DNA of 64,000 bases from Geminocystis sp050753365 (GTDB lineage Bacteria; Cyanobacteriota; Cyanobacteriia; Cyanobacteriales; Cyanobacteriaceae): contig NZ_JBLZFY010000010.1 of assembly GCF_050753365.1 (NCBI RefSeq), positions 1-64,000 of the forward strand, written 5' to 3'. The notes beneath the pieces are model-generated. The model was not told where the DNA came from. It did not search any database and worked only from the letters and a program-made list of their open reading frames with translations. Shown here in pieces: positions 25,009-33,364 of this stretch (position 1 is its first letter; each line of letters begins with the position of its first letter). The position numbers and the translations under genes were made by a program.

Positions 25009-27489
25009 TTAGGTTAAAATTTGCGTACCAATTAACTTTTTATAACGTCTCTCTAACTCATCTTTTAAAGAGGGAGTATCCTTTAAATATTTATGTTGTA
25101 ACAAGATTTTTTCGGCGGCTTCTCTTGCTAATACTAGCACTTCTTGATCTTCCACTAAACTTGCTAAAGCAAAGTCTGGTAAACCCGATTGACGACTACC
25201 TAATACTTCACCCGGTCCTCTTAAGCGCAAATCCATTTCTGATATAAAGAAACCATCTTGTGATTGTTCTAAAACACTCAATCTCTGCATGGCATCCCCT
25301 GTTTTACTACCACTAATCAACAAACAATAGGATTTATGGCTACCTCTACCAACCCTTCCTCTTAACTGATGGAGTTGCGACAAGCCAAATCTCTCGGCAT
25401 TTTCGATTAACATTACGGTAGCATTGGGTACATCCACCCCAACCTCGATAACGGTAGTGGAGACAATAATTTGTATATCGTTATCCCGAAAGGCATTTAA
25501 GGCATTTTCCTTTTCGATCGAACTCATCCTACCATGAAGTAAACCCACATTAAAATCAGGGAAAATTTTGTCACTAAATTTTTGATGCTCGGCTACAGCC
25601 GCCTTTACGTCTAGCTTTTCCGATTCTTCAATCATGGGAAAAATCACATAAGCCTGTCTTCCTTGCGCCACTTCTCGCTTAATCAAATCATAGGCTTGGA
25701 GGCGCTCTTTTCCTGTTAAAGCAGTCGTTTGAATGGGTTGTCTGCCGGGGGGTAACTCGTCAATTTGACTCACATCTAAATCCCCATGTAAGGTTAAGGC
25801 AAGGGTACGAGGAATCGGTGTCGCTGTCATGGTTAACACATGAGGTGCTTTCCCTTTCGCTAGTAATCTCGATCGTTGTTGTACTCCAAATCTATGTTGC
25901 TCATCGATGACAACTAAACCTAGATTACAAAAGTTTACAGGGTCTTGAATTAAAGCATGAGTGCCGATTAAAAGGGGTAATTCTCCGCTTTGCAGTTGGG
26001 AATGTATCACCCTCCGTTTAGCCATTTTTGTTGACCCTGTAAGCAATTCTACGGGCAAATGGAGAAGATTAAACCACTCTACTATCTTCCTGTAATGTTG
26101 TTCTGCTAAAACTTCTGTGGGAGCCATCAAAGCCCCTTGATAGCCTGATTGTAATGCCGTAAGAATAGCAAATACAGCTACGATCGTTTTTCCTGAACCT
26201 ACATCCCCTTGTACAAGACGATTCATAGGAGAATCCGACTGTAAATCCTGTTCAATTTCATTGATAACCCGTTTTTGAGCGTTAGTCAACTTAAAGGGTA
26301 AAATCTCATTAAACTGCTCAATAAGTTGCCCATGAGGGTTAAAAGCTACCGCTTGACGGCTTTCTTTTTCCTGTTGTTTACGGTTTAAAAAGCCTAGTTG
26401 GAGATAGAAAAATTCATCAAAAATTAGTCTTCTTCTAGCATGGCTTAATATTTCTTGATCTTCAGGGTAGTGTATCTGTGCGATCGCCCGTTGTAAATCG
26501 ATCAAATCGTACTGTTGTTTAAGTATAGCAGGTAAAGGATCATCAATGTGTTTTAGCAAGGGGATAGCCTCCATTACTCCCTTACGAATCACATCGGCGG
26601 GGATGCCTTCGGTTAAGGGATAAACAGGTAATAAACTACCAATTTTGAAAGAATTGATATTGCCTCCGTGACTGTCTAACACCTCAAACTCAGGATTATC
26701 AAGGGTAATACCGTATTTATTTTCCTTTACTAATCCCGAAACAGCAATTAATGCACCACAAGGGTACATCCGTTTCATTTTTTCCTGCCAACCTCGATTA
26801 CTATAATAATTTCCTGCATAAAAACGATTAAGTTTTAACTCTCCAGTTTGATCTTTAATGATGATACTAAGAATCGTTAATTTTTTATTTTTTGGACTAC
26901 TAAAACAGTCACATTTTTTGACTTTACCAATTAAAGTAACAGTAGCACCTGCTTCTAAATCACAAATGTTAACTTTACGAGTATAATCAATATGATCCCT
27001 AGGATAATAAAATAATAAATCTCTCACTTTATAAAGACCTAATTTCATTAAAGGTTCTTTTTGTTTATAAAAAATACTCTCTAAATTAACTACTGGATCA
27101 TCTAAGGTTATATTTTTGTTAGGAGTATTAACAGGCTTTATTGCAGTATTTTTAATAATTTTTTGTTCAACTACGGGAAGAGTTTCATAACTTTGAAAAT
27201 AACTATCTTCTTTTGCTTGAATTTCAGTAATTAAAATTTCTGTGTCATTAATTAAATCGATTCTTTCCTGTAAAGTTAATTGAGGATAAAGAGCGTATTG
27301 TTTAGCAATTTTTTGCCATTTAAAAGCAATTAGTAAATTATTAACAGGGGGAATATTGCCAAAAGTTAAGCATAAAAATTCATTGAAGCGATACTGTTTT
27401 CCTTGAATATTTTTATAACCTAATTCTTTCTCTATTTCTAAAGATTTTGCTATTCTTTGCCAGTCGAAATTATTATCTATCTTATTCAT
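25009..27489 (-). CDS. recG: ATP-dependent DNA helicase RecG
   Basis: RecG remodels stalled replication forks and branched DNA. The N-terminal wedge/OB domain covers about residues 150-290 (ATVTLIGKVKKCD). Motor motifs are intact: GDVGSGKTIVAVFA (Walker A), MAPTEVLAEQHY (Ia), VIDEQHRFGVQQR (II), TMTATPIPRTLAL (III), ATVMLIENAERFGLSQLHQLRGRVGRG (V-VI), plus the C-terminal MDLRLRGPGE segment. There are about 130 residues before the wedge, an extension common in cyanobacterial RecG. ATG 27489. No partner gene. Confidence 0.96.
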   Translation of the reverse strand: MNKIDNNFDWQRIAKSLEIEKELGYKNIQGKQYRFNEFLCLTFGNIPPVNNLLIAFKWQKIAKQYALYPQLTLQERIDLINDTEILITEIQAKEDSYFQSYETLPVVEQKIIKNTAIKPVNTPNKNITLDDPVVNLESIFYKQKEPLMKLGLYKVRDLLFYYPRDHIDYTRKVNICDLEAGATVTLIGKVKKCDCFSSPKNKKLTILSIIIKDQTGELKLNRFYAGNYYSNRGWQEKMKRMYPCGALIAVSGLVKENKYGITLDNPEFEVLDSHGGNINSFKIGSLLPVYPLTEGIPADVIRKGVMEAIPLLKHIDDPLPAILKQQYDLIDLQRAIAQIHYPEDQEILSHARRRLIFDEFFYLQLGFLNRKQQEKESRQAVAFNPHGQLIEQFNEILPFKLTNAQKRVINEIEQDLQSDSPMNRLVQGDVGSGKTIVAVFAILTALQSGYQGALMAPTEVLAEQHYRKIVEWFNLLHLPVELLTGSTKMAKRRVIHSQLQSGELPLLIGTHALIQDPVNFCNLGLVVIDEQHRFGVQQRSRLLAKGKAPHVLTMTATPIPRTLALTLHGDLDVSQIDELPPGRQPIQTTALTGKERLQAYDLIKREVAQGRQAYVIFPMIEESEKLDVKAAVAEHQKFSDKIFPDFNVGLLHGRMSSIEKENALNAFRDNDIQIIVSTTVIEVGVDVPNATVMLIENAERFGLSQLHQLRGRVGRGSHKSYCLLISGSKTGDAMQRLSVLEQSQDGFFISEMDLRLRGPGEVLGSRQSGLPDFALASLVEDQEVLVLAREAAEKILLQHKYLKDTPSLKDELERRYKKLIGTQILT

Positions 27490-27624
27490 AATGGAAAAGG
27501 TTGGATTTTCATTCTCACCTTAATATTTTGTCATAGTTTCACAATTTGGTGGACAGTTTCCTTCTCATATATTCAGTGACGTAATGTACATTTTAAGTAA
27601 TCAGAGAATAGAGAATAAGTACTT

Positions 27625-27700
27625 AGGGCTTGGTGAATAAATCACAAAGCTATTAAAATCAAAGGTTAGAGTATAATACATTTTTGAGAAAATGCACAAA
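27625..27700. repeat. Dispersed repeat, inverted copy
   Basis: AGGGCTTGGTGAATAAATCA, then TATTAAAATCAAAGG, is the reverse complement of the 3' part of the repeats at 13761 and 52361. It lies in the divergent spacer between recG and the MgdA-like gene. Confidence 0.6.
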
Positions 27701-27765
27701 AATTGAACAATAACGTTTAAAATAGTGTCATCATTGCTAAATTAACTAACCTTTAATCCAAAGAT

Positions 27766-29202
27766 ATGCCCAATAAAGACAGTTTCAATCCTGAAGAAAT
27801 TAATAATCAATTAGACCCTATTACTTCATTAATAGCAGAATTTTCTGATCCTGCCATAGAAGAAGAAGAATTTAGAAACGATTTTTTTCAAGGCTTGTCG
27901 GGAAGACGCAAAAAAGCGGCTTTTGCTTTGAGTATTATTTGGTTAGTCACGATCGTACTGCACTTAGTATCTTGGAGTATTTGGGTTGTGTTAATCTTGG
28001 GGTGTTTTGTCACAATTCAAGCCTTAAGATTAATGTTTGCCAAGCCTCCTGTTATCACATCCAATGAAAACATAGACAACTTACCTAAAATTTCTGTGAT
28101 GGTATCCGCTAAAAATGAAGAAGCGGTAGTAGGAAAATTAGTGAAAATGTTGTCAAGTTTCGACTATCCTCAAGATTTATACGAGTTTTGGGTGATTAAT
28201 GATAATAGTATCGATCGAACTGGTATGATTTTAGATGAATTAGCAAAGAAATATCCTCAATTAAAAGTTTTACACCGAGACAACACCGCCAAAGGGGGGA
28301 AATCGGGCGCTTTAAATCAAGCCTTTGCTTTAACCACTGGAGATATTGTCGGGGTATTTGATGCTGATGCCATTGCCTCCCCCGACTTATTAAGAAAAAT
28401 AGTACCCTTATTTACTGACAAAATAGGCGCAATTCAAGTCAGAAAATCTATTAGTAATGCCGATGAAAATTTTTGGACATTAGGGCAATCCGTAGAGATG
28501 GCGTTAGATAGTTACTTTCAACAACAAAGAATCGCCTGTGGAGGTATGGGAGAATTAAGGGGAAATGGGCAATTTGTACTTCGTCAAGCCTTAGAAAGTT
28601 GTGGAGGGTGGAATGAAGAAACCATCACCGATGATCTCGATCTTACCATTCGTTTACACTTGGATCAATGGGATATAGGTATTTTAGAACATCCTGCCGT
28701 AGAAGAAGAAGGAGTTAAAAGTTCGATCGCACTGTGGCATCAAAGAAATCGTTGGGCTGAAGGCGGTTATCAACGTTATTTCGACTATTGGCGTTTTATC
28801 CTGAGTAATCGCTTAAATTGGAGCAAAAAATTCGATTTACTTTACTTCTTCTTAGTACAATATATCTTTCCCACTGCTGCTATTCCCGACTTAGTGATGG
28901 TAATTACCCGTCATCAGATTCCCTTAATTGCGCCCTTAACCAGTCTTACCCTCATTTTGGCATATTGGGGAATGTTTACAGGCTTAAAAAGAACAAAACT
29001 AGACAATATCACCATTGGGGATAACTTAAAAATGATGACTAAAAGTCTCTTAGGGATGATATATATGACTCATTGGTTTTTCGTGATGCCTTTTACCACT
29101 GCTAGAATGTCTATTCGTCAAAAACAACTCAAATGGGTTAAAACCGTTCACGAAGGTTCATCGGATGATTTAGAATTAGGAGATGCTGAAAAAGTATTTT
29201 GA
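27766..29202 (+). CDS. mgdA: GT2 membrane glycosyltransferase, probable beta-monoglucosyldiacylglycerol synthase
   Basis: This enzyme probably moves glucose from UDP-glucose to diacylglycerol, the first step of cyanobacterial galactolipid synthesis before epimerisation. Its 478-residue length, the N-terminal LIAEFSDP segment, the paired N-terminal membrane helices (about 55-90) and the C-terminal hydrophobic region (about 365-450) fit Synechocystis Sll1377. The GT-A catalytic motifs are present: VMVSAKNEE, FDADAIAS (DxD), TDDLDLTIR and the QRNRWAEGG (Q/RxxRW) motif. Since the family is related to cellulose and hyaluronan synthases and a polysaccharide locus follows, a role in polymer synthesis is the alternative. 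ATG 27766. Confidence 0.75.
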   Translation: MPNKDSFNPEEINNQLDPITSLIAEFSDPAIEEEEFRNDFFQGLSGRRKKAAFALSIIWLVTIVLHLVSWSIWVVLILGCFVTIQALRLMFAKPPVITSNENIDNLPKISVMVSAKNEEAVVGKLVKMLSSFDYPQDLYEFWVINDNSIDRTGMILDELAKKYPQLKVLHRDNTAKGGKSGALNQAFALTTGDIVGVFDADAIASPDLLRKIVPLFTDKIGAIQVRKSISNADENFWTLGQSVEMALDSYFQQQRIACGGMGELRGNGQFVLRQALESCGGWNEETITDDLDLTIRLHLDQWDIGILEHPAVEEEGVKSSIALWHQRNRWAEGGYQRYFDYWRFILSNRLNWSKKFDLLYFFLVQYIFPTAAIPDLVMVITRHQIPLIAPLTSLTLILAYWGMFTGLKRTKLDNITIGDNLKMMTKSLLGMIYMTHWFFVMPFTTARMSIRQKQLKWVKTVHEGSSDDLELGDAEKVF

Positions 29203-29224
29203 TTAACAAAAGTAATCGATAATA

Positions 29225-29260
29225 GTAGGTTGGGTTAGCGTTAGCGTAACCCAAAAATAA
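29225..29260. repeat. 36-bp repeat with GGGTTAGCGTTAGCGTAACCC core, copy 1
   Basis: This is identical over 36 bp to 48528-48563 and in the same orientation. The core is an inverted repeat (GGGTTA...TAACCC). The two copies bracket the polysaccharide locus. Confidence 0.75.
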
Positions 29261-29350
29261 TTGGCTCTTCTACAATAATGACCACTTTTATTTTTCCAGT
29301 AGAACTAACACCAGACAATTACAAATAGTTTAATAGAATTTCGATCGAGA

Positions 29351-30334
29351 TTAAGCCGCCCCCGAATCTTTAGAAAAGATAACCAGAATGGTTTTTAAGA
29401 TTAATTTGAAATCATACATTAAACTCCAATTTTCCTGATAACGTAAGTCAAGTTTAATCACGTCTTCAAAATCACGAATTTTCGATCGACCGTTTACCTG
29501 CCATTCTCCACTTAAACCGGGGCGCACATCTAACCTTTGCCAGTTAGGTACTTCATATTGTTCTACTTCGTTGGGAGTTGGGGGGCGAGTACCGATTAAA
29601 CTCATTTCTCCTTTGACTACGTTCCAAAATTGGGGAAATTCGTCTAAACTGGTTTTGCGTAAAAATTTACCAACACGGGTAATACGAGGATCATTTTCAT
29701 TTTTGAAAAATGCCCCCTGTGCCTGATTATCAATAGTAGCTTTTAAGGCTTCGGCATTTGTCACCATCGATCGAAATTTCCAAATTTTAAATCTTTTGCC
29801 CATCCAACCGCAACGAGTTTGACTAAATAAAATCGGACCCGGACTGTCTAATTTTATCGCAATGGCGACGGGAATAAACAAAATTGCCACAAATCCTAAA
29901 CCCATTAATCCGCCGATAATGTCGATTAAACGCTTGGTTTTCGATCGAACTGAAGGATGGGTGACAGAGGGTAAATCCTTTAATTTAGAACCAGAAATGG
30001 GAATAGTAGGCTCTGTATGGGCAATAATGGGCAATACTTTTTCCATGCCAATTAAAGAAAATACCTCCGCCACTTGGGGCAGAATACTCCATATTTGTAA
30101 AACAATTTTTTGTTCCTTAGTAAATTTAATCATGCTAACTAAAGAACCAATACCGCTACTATCAATAAATTTAGTCTTACCAAAATCTAAAATAATTTTC
30201 TCTATGGTTTTTTCCTCTATCCATTGACGATATTCTTTTTTTAAAGCCATTGCCTCCATTACCGTTAATTTAGGTGGCATTTGAACTAACAAAGTATTTT
30301 TTATGGAAGTGAGAATGAATTTTTGATCTGTCAT
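29351..30334 (-). CDS. STAS domain fused to priming phosphoglycosyl transferase (WcaJ/RfbP C-terminal type)
   Basis: Residues 1-105 are a STAS domain like anti-sigma-factor antagonists, with the phosphorylatable DSSGIGS site (Ser59) and KIILDFG strand. Residues about 125-327 are a monotopic phosphoglycosyl transferase: KRLIDIIGGLMGLGFVAILF (re-entrant helix), CGWMGKRFKIWKFRSM, a catalytic Asp-Glu in KTSLDEFPQFWNV, GTRPPTPNEV and RPGLSGEWQVNGRS. Such enzymes load the first sugar phosphate on undecaprenyl phosphate to start each exopolysaccharide unit. The usual N-terminal membrane bundle of WcaJ is replaced by STAS, which suggests control by a serine kinase such as the RsbW-like protein at 48012. 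ATG 30334. Confidence 0.88.
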   Translation of the reverse strand: MTDQKFILTSIKNTLLVQMPPKLTVMEAMALKKEYRQWIEEKTIEKIILDFGKTKFIDSSGIGSLVSMIKFTKEQKIVLQIWSILPQVAEVFSLIGMEKVLPIIAHTEPTIPISGSKLKDLPSVTHPSVRSKTKRLIDIIGGLMGLGFVAILFIPVAIAIKLDSPGPILFSQTRCGWMGKRFKIWKFRSMVTNAEALKATIDNQAQGAFFKNENDPRITRVGKFLRKTSLDEFPQFWNVVKGEMSLIGTRPPTPNEVEQYEVPNWQRLDVRPGLSGEWQVNGRSKIRDFEDVIKLDLRYQENWSLMYDFKLILKTILVIFSKDSGAA

Positions 30335-30649
30335 ATATTTAGTGGGAGAGTCAAAAGATATTGGTAAAGATAGGGAGAGTTAAGAATTAAGAGTTAAGAA
30401 TGAAAAAAGAAGAAATAAATATTCAGGTAATATCTCATAATCCGCCAAGAAATAAATTTCATGGAACCAATAGCCCAAGTCAGCTAAAGCGACTCATTTC
30501 AGAAGATTCAACTATATTTTCTTTGTATTTTATCATTTTAAAAGATATTTACGAAATCGCTTTAGCAGATTTTCGCTGTTAGCTTCGTCAATTTATTGCG
30601 AAGTGGGTAATAATGTTAACCTTATCAATCTGCTAGACACCTCCCACTC
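30335..30649. other. Spacer with 10-bp inverted repeat
   Basis: GCTAAAGCGA (30483-30492) and TCGCTTTAGC (30557-30566) form a perfect 10-bp inverted repeat with a 64-bp loop. An AGTTAAGAATTAAGAGTTAAG tract lies near 30380-30400. A 60-codon frame here has no protein-like character. The region separates pssE from the STAS-transferase gene. Confidence 0.45.
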
Positions 30650-31141
30650 TCAAGATAAAGATTCGATCGAACCAAAACGTTGCTCTAAACTCTGGCAAAG
30701 CGCGATCGCACTCTGAAAGGTAACATCGCTAATAGATACTTGACGAGGATTATAGATAAAACGAATTAAATCCCCCGGACACCATGCCACAGGGATATTC
30801 ATTTGTTCCATCGCCATAGCTAACTCAATTTGATGATCGTCAACGTGTTCTTTAAATTTTTGCGATCGAGATACCAAAATATAAGGTTTATCGAGAGAAT
30901 CCAATAACAATAAAGTACCCTCTCCACAATGACTAATCACTAGACGAGCTTGATTGATCAAAGAGCGAAACATATCTTCCTTGACAAAACGATAAACCTT
31001 CGCCCCTGTAGGTAATACGGTACAATTACCATATTGAACGATAATTTCTTCATCAATCAGATTTGATTCTAATAAAACCTCAATCCAGTGCATGAGGCGA
31101 TTAAAGGGGAATTGTTCTGTACCAACGGTGACAAAAATCAT
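30650..31141 (-). CDS. pssE: PssE/Alg13-type glycosyltransferase catalytic subunit
   Basis: This is a 163-residue protein equal to the C-terminal half of a GT28 enzyme. MIFVTVGTEQFPFNRL and the nucleotide-binding segment ISHCGEGTLLLLDSLDKPYILV, with KEHVDDHQIELA, are the family motifs. Alg13/PssE proteins work only when docked to a membrane partner (Alg14/PssD). Only the last residues of such a partner survive just upstream (31138-31230), overlapping this start as ATGA. Unless another pssD is elsewhere, the enzyme would be inactive. It would add a sugar (GlcA, Glc or GlcNAc type) to the lipid-linked primer. Confidence 0.82.
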   Translation of the reverse strand: MIFVTVGTEQFPFNRLMHWIEVLLESNLIDEEIIVQYGNCTVLPTGAKVYRFVKEDMFRSLINQARLVISHCGEGTLLLLDSLDKPYILVSRSQKFKEHVDDHQIELAMAMEQMNIPVAWCPGDLIRFIYNPRQVSISDVTFQSAIALCQSLEQRFGSIESLS

Positions 31142-31230
31142 ATATTTTTGAGAGGAATAACTAATTCAGCTTGAGGATAACGAGTTTGTAGTTGAGGCCA
31201 CTGTACATAAAGTACACTCAAAAAAGGTAA
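31138..31230 (-). pseudogene. pssD: 3' remnant of pssD (Alg14-like)
   Basis: In the frame that ends TGA at 31138-31140, overlapping the pssE start as ATGA, the sequence reads LSVLYVQWPQLQTRYPQAEL and ends VIPLKNI. A (Y/F)VQWPQLQ-KYP-A segment is characteristic of the extreme C-terminus of PssD/Alg14. Everything upstream is replaced by the GT2 gene, which runs through this stretch in another frame and ends at 31166. A deletion fused the two genes. Confidence 0.7.
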
Positions 31231-32146
31231 TAATCGTTCTTCGAGGTTCTTCAATGATTATACGCCAATGATATTTTATGGCTTCAAAAAATAATTTGAA
31301 GGCTACTTGGGGCGATCGTAATCTGACAGCCCTTCTTGCTAAGTATCGTAATTGATAGGCTCTAGCTTTATTACCCCATTTCTTGATAAATTCAGGGTTA
31401 TAGGTTTCGGTTTTGTGTAAAATCCTTTCCCATGCTTCATACTGCGATCGAATATTTGCTGATAATCCCTTCTCATTGACTCGATAAAGGGTTAAAGAAT
31501 TGGGAATGCCTTCAATGTGCCAGTTAGTTTGTAGAGCAATGCGTAACCAACATTCAATATCTTCTGACTGTCGAAAAGTATCATCAAAATAAAAATCTTC
31601 TATTTCGCCATAAAGATTCTCTTGAAATTTGATTCCCTCTAAGGTTTCTCTCCGAATGACTACCGCCGAACCGTTACTAATAGGATTACGACAAAATAGA
31701 TAATCAGGGGTAATGTTGGTTAATTGGGGGATTTGATAAATACCTAAAGCCTTCCCTTCAATATCGATGAATTCAGAGCGAGAAAAACTAACCCCTACGG
31801 TGGGATTGTGATCTAAATGCTGAACATGATACTCTAATTTTTCAGGTAGCCAAAGATCATCGGCATCAACAAACGCTAAATATTCTCCTTGACTATGACG
31901 AATCCCTGTATTTCTTGCTCCTGCTAGTCCTCTATTTTGCTGATGAACAATTTTAATGCGTTCTGGGGATACTTTGTTCTGTTGTTCGATCGATTCTTGA
32001 CAAAGTTCGATACTTCGATCGGTGCTACCATCATCAACAATAATTAGTTCAAAATCCGAATAAGTTTGATTTAACACCGATTCTAAAGTTTGCAGTACAG
32101 TAGTTTGTGAATTATAAACGGGAATGATGACTGATACTTTCGTCAT
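31166..32146 (-). CDS. GT2-family glycosyltransferase with chimeric C-terminus
   Basis: A GT-A domain covers residues 1-230: VSVIIPVYNSQTTVLQTLES, IIVDDGSTDRS, NRGLAGARNTGIRHSQGEYL and FVDADDLW (DxD). It is a cytosolic enzyme adding a sugar in repeat-unit assembly, and the donor is unknown. It is a clear paralogue of the 41800 gene, with the same RNTGIRHSQGEYLAF block and SEDIECWLRIALQT helix. Its last roughly 18 residues (ECTLCTVASTTNSLSSS) are not protein-like: they are the out-of-frame reading of the pssD tail. The paralogue continues instead with a hydrophobic tail of about 40 residues. The catalytic domain is complete, so it may still work. Confidence 0.87.
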   Translation of the reverse strand: MTKVSVIIPVYNSQTTVLQTLESVLNQTYSDFELIIVDDGSTDRSIELCQESIEQQNKVSPERIKIVHQQNRGLAGARNTGIRHSQGEYLAFVDADDLWLPEKLEYHVQHLDHNPTVGVSFSRSEFIDIEGKALGIYQIPQLTNITPDYLFCRNPISNGSAVVIRRETLEGIKFQENLYGEIEDFYFDDTFRQSEDIECWLRIALQTNWHIEGIPNSLTLYRVNEKGLSANIRSQYEAWERILHKTETYNPEFIKKWGNKARAYQLRYLARRAVRLRSPQVAFKLFFEAIKYHWRIIIEEPRRTIITFFECTLCTVASTTNSLSSS

Positions 32147-32293
32147 GATTTTAAAATTGATTGATCGATCGTGCTTGTCCTCTTTTCCTAAATTTTATCT
32201 TGTTTTTTGTGTGAGAAAATTATTATTAAATTTTTGTTACCATAACCATCTAATTAGCTTTTGTGGTATTTGATCCCCCCTAAGTACCAACTT

Positions 32294-32953
32294 TTACCAA
32301 ACTTTCGGTTGAAACTCGTTAGAATTAATAATAGTCATATTTTCTCCTGATGGAGTCATCACGAATAAACCTTGACTATAAGCATAATTAGCGACTTCAT
32401 CCGTCACCACCATAGCCGCCACTGCTCCCAATGCCCTCATATTTTTGTATCGTGACATTAAGGGTTTAAACTTTTCTAATCTTTGTAAATGTTCATCCAC
32501 ATCCCTTTGAGTTAATTTGCTTTTTACTTCTACCAATACCACTTCAGTATTATTTACTAATAATAAATCAATTTCTAAACCGCCTTCTGCCCTTTTCACC
32601 ACTACATCAGATTGTAATTCATGGACATCAATACCTCTTTCTTGAAACAAACGTACAGCAGATGGACGTACTTGCCACTCCACAAACTCTCCTAAACGAT
32701 TTCCTAGTTTCCCAATTTCTTGGCTTACTTGTTTTATTCGGCGATCAGTTTCTTGCATTCGGCGATCGGTTTCTTGAGATTGTTCTTTAAGGATACGTTC
32801 AGTTTCTTGAAATTGTTCTTTAAGAATACGCTCGGTTTCTTGGGAACGTCTTTCTGTCTCTAAAGATTGTTCTTTGATAATACGCTCTGTTTCTTTTTGG
32901 GCGTTAATTAATTCACCTAATAATTGCCAAACTTCTTCTGCTGTATTTACCAT
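32294..32953 (-). CDS. DUF3782-like coiled-coil protein with PD-(D/E)xK nuclease-type domain
   Basis: Residues about 10-75 are a coiled coil of 11-residue repeats (ETERIIKEQSL, ETERILKEQFQ, ETERILKEQSQ, then ETDRRMQ, ETDRRIK), repeated at DNA level too. The C-terminal half has the nuclease-fold core EGGLEIDLLLV...VVLVEVKSKLTQ (Asp plus E-x-K). Proteins of this kind are common in cyanobacteria in many copies. Their role is unknown, and a DNA-binding or transposition-linked role has been suggested. It is not obviously part of the polysaccharide pathway despite its position. Confidence 0.7.
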   Translation of the reverse strand: MVNTAEEVWQLLGELINAQKETERIIKEQSLETERRSQETERILKEQFQETERILKEQSQETDRRMQETDRRIKQVSQEIGKLGNRLGEFVEWQVRPSAVRLFQERGIDVHELQSDVVVKRAEGGLEIDLLLVNNTEVVLVEVKSKLTQRDVDEHLQRLEKFKPLMSRYKNMRALGAVAAMVVTDEVANYAYSQGLFVMTPSGENMTIINSNEFQPKVW

Positions 32954-33148
32954 ATTTTTATTACATCTATTCTTTCTCCACCTAAAATTATAAGCTAGTT
33001 TGTATTTAGATGGTAGGGAAGAGGAAAAAGGAATAATTTTCAGTTGTGCATAAGACTTCGGGGGTTTAAATTTGGCTAAATATACTAATATATTTTCCTA
33101 CCTTTTTGAATATGATCGATAATATTAGGTGTGAATCTAAGATCACCT
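32954..33148. other. Spacer upstream of the inverted-repeat element
   Basis: This AT-rich stretch lies between divergent genes, and I see no gene or named site in it. Together with the element at 33149-33271 it makes a 411-bp gap before the sulfotransferase gene. Confidence 0.35.
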
Positions 33149-33271
33149 AAGTTGCTAGTTATAAAAAACTGTTCAAATTAGGCATCAAAAAGGTTTATTT
33201 TAATGAAAAATCACACTAATTTTAGATATTTAGTATAAATAATTACAGTTTAAGCTAGTAACTAGCAACTT
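33149..33271. mobile_element. 123-bp element with 13-bp perfect terminal inverted repeats
   Basis: AAGTTGCTAGTTA at 33149-33161 is mirrored exactly by TAACTAGCAACTT at 33259-33271. Pairing continues imperfectly inward to AAACTGT and ACAGTTT. The 97-bp interior is AT-rich and non-coding. It may be a MITE or a long regulatory inverted repeat ahead of the sulfotransferase. I see no second copy in the window. Confidence 0.6.
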
Positions 33272-33364
33272 GCGTTAAGATAATATTTTGAGTGAAAAAT
33301 TACATCGTAATCAGAGACATTTTGAACACCCTACTATCAACCTAACTTTTAATAATTTTAATCT

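Noticed and set aside
30400..30582. 60-codon frame in the spacer before pssE
   Set aside because: Composition is not protein-like, there is no ribosome site, and it contains half of an inverted repeat. Treated as non-coding.
32294..32953. DUF3782 protein as part of the polysaccharide pathway
   Set aside because: Its domains are a coiled coil and a nuclease fold, and such genes occur at random sites in cyanobacteria. Position alone is not evidence.
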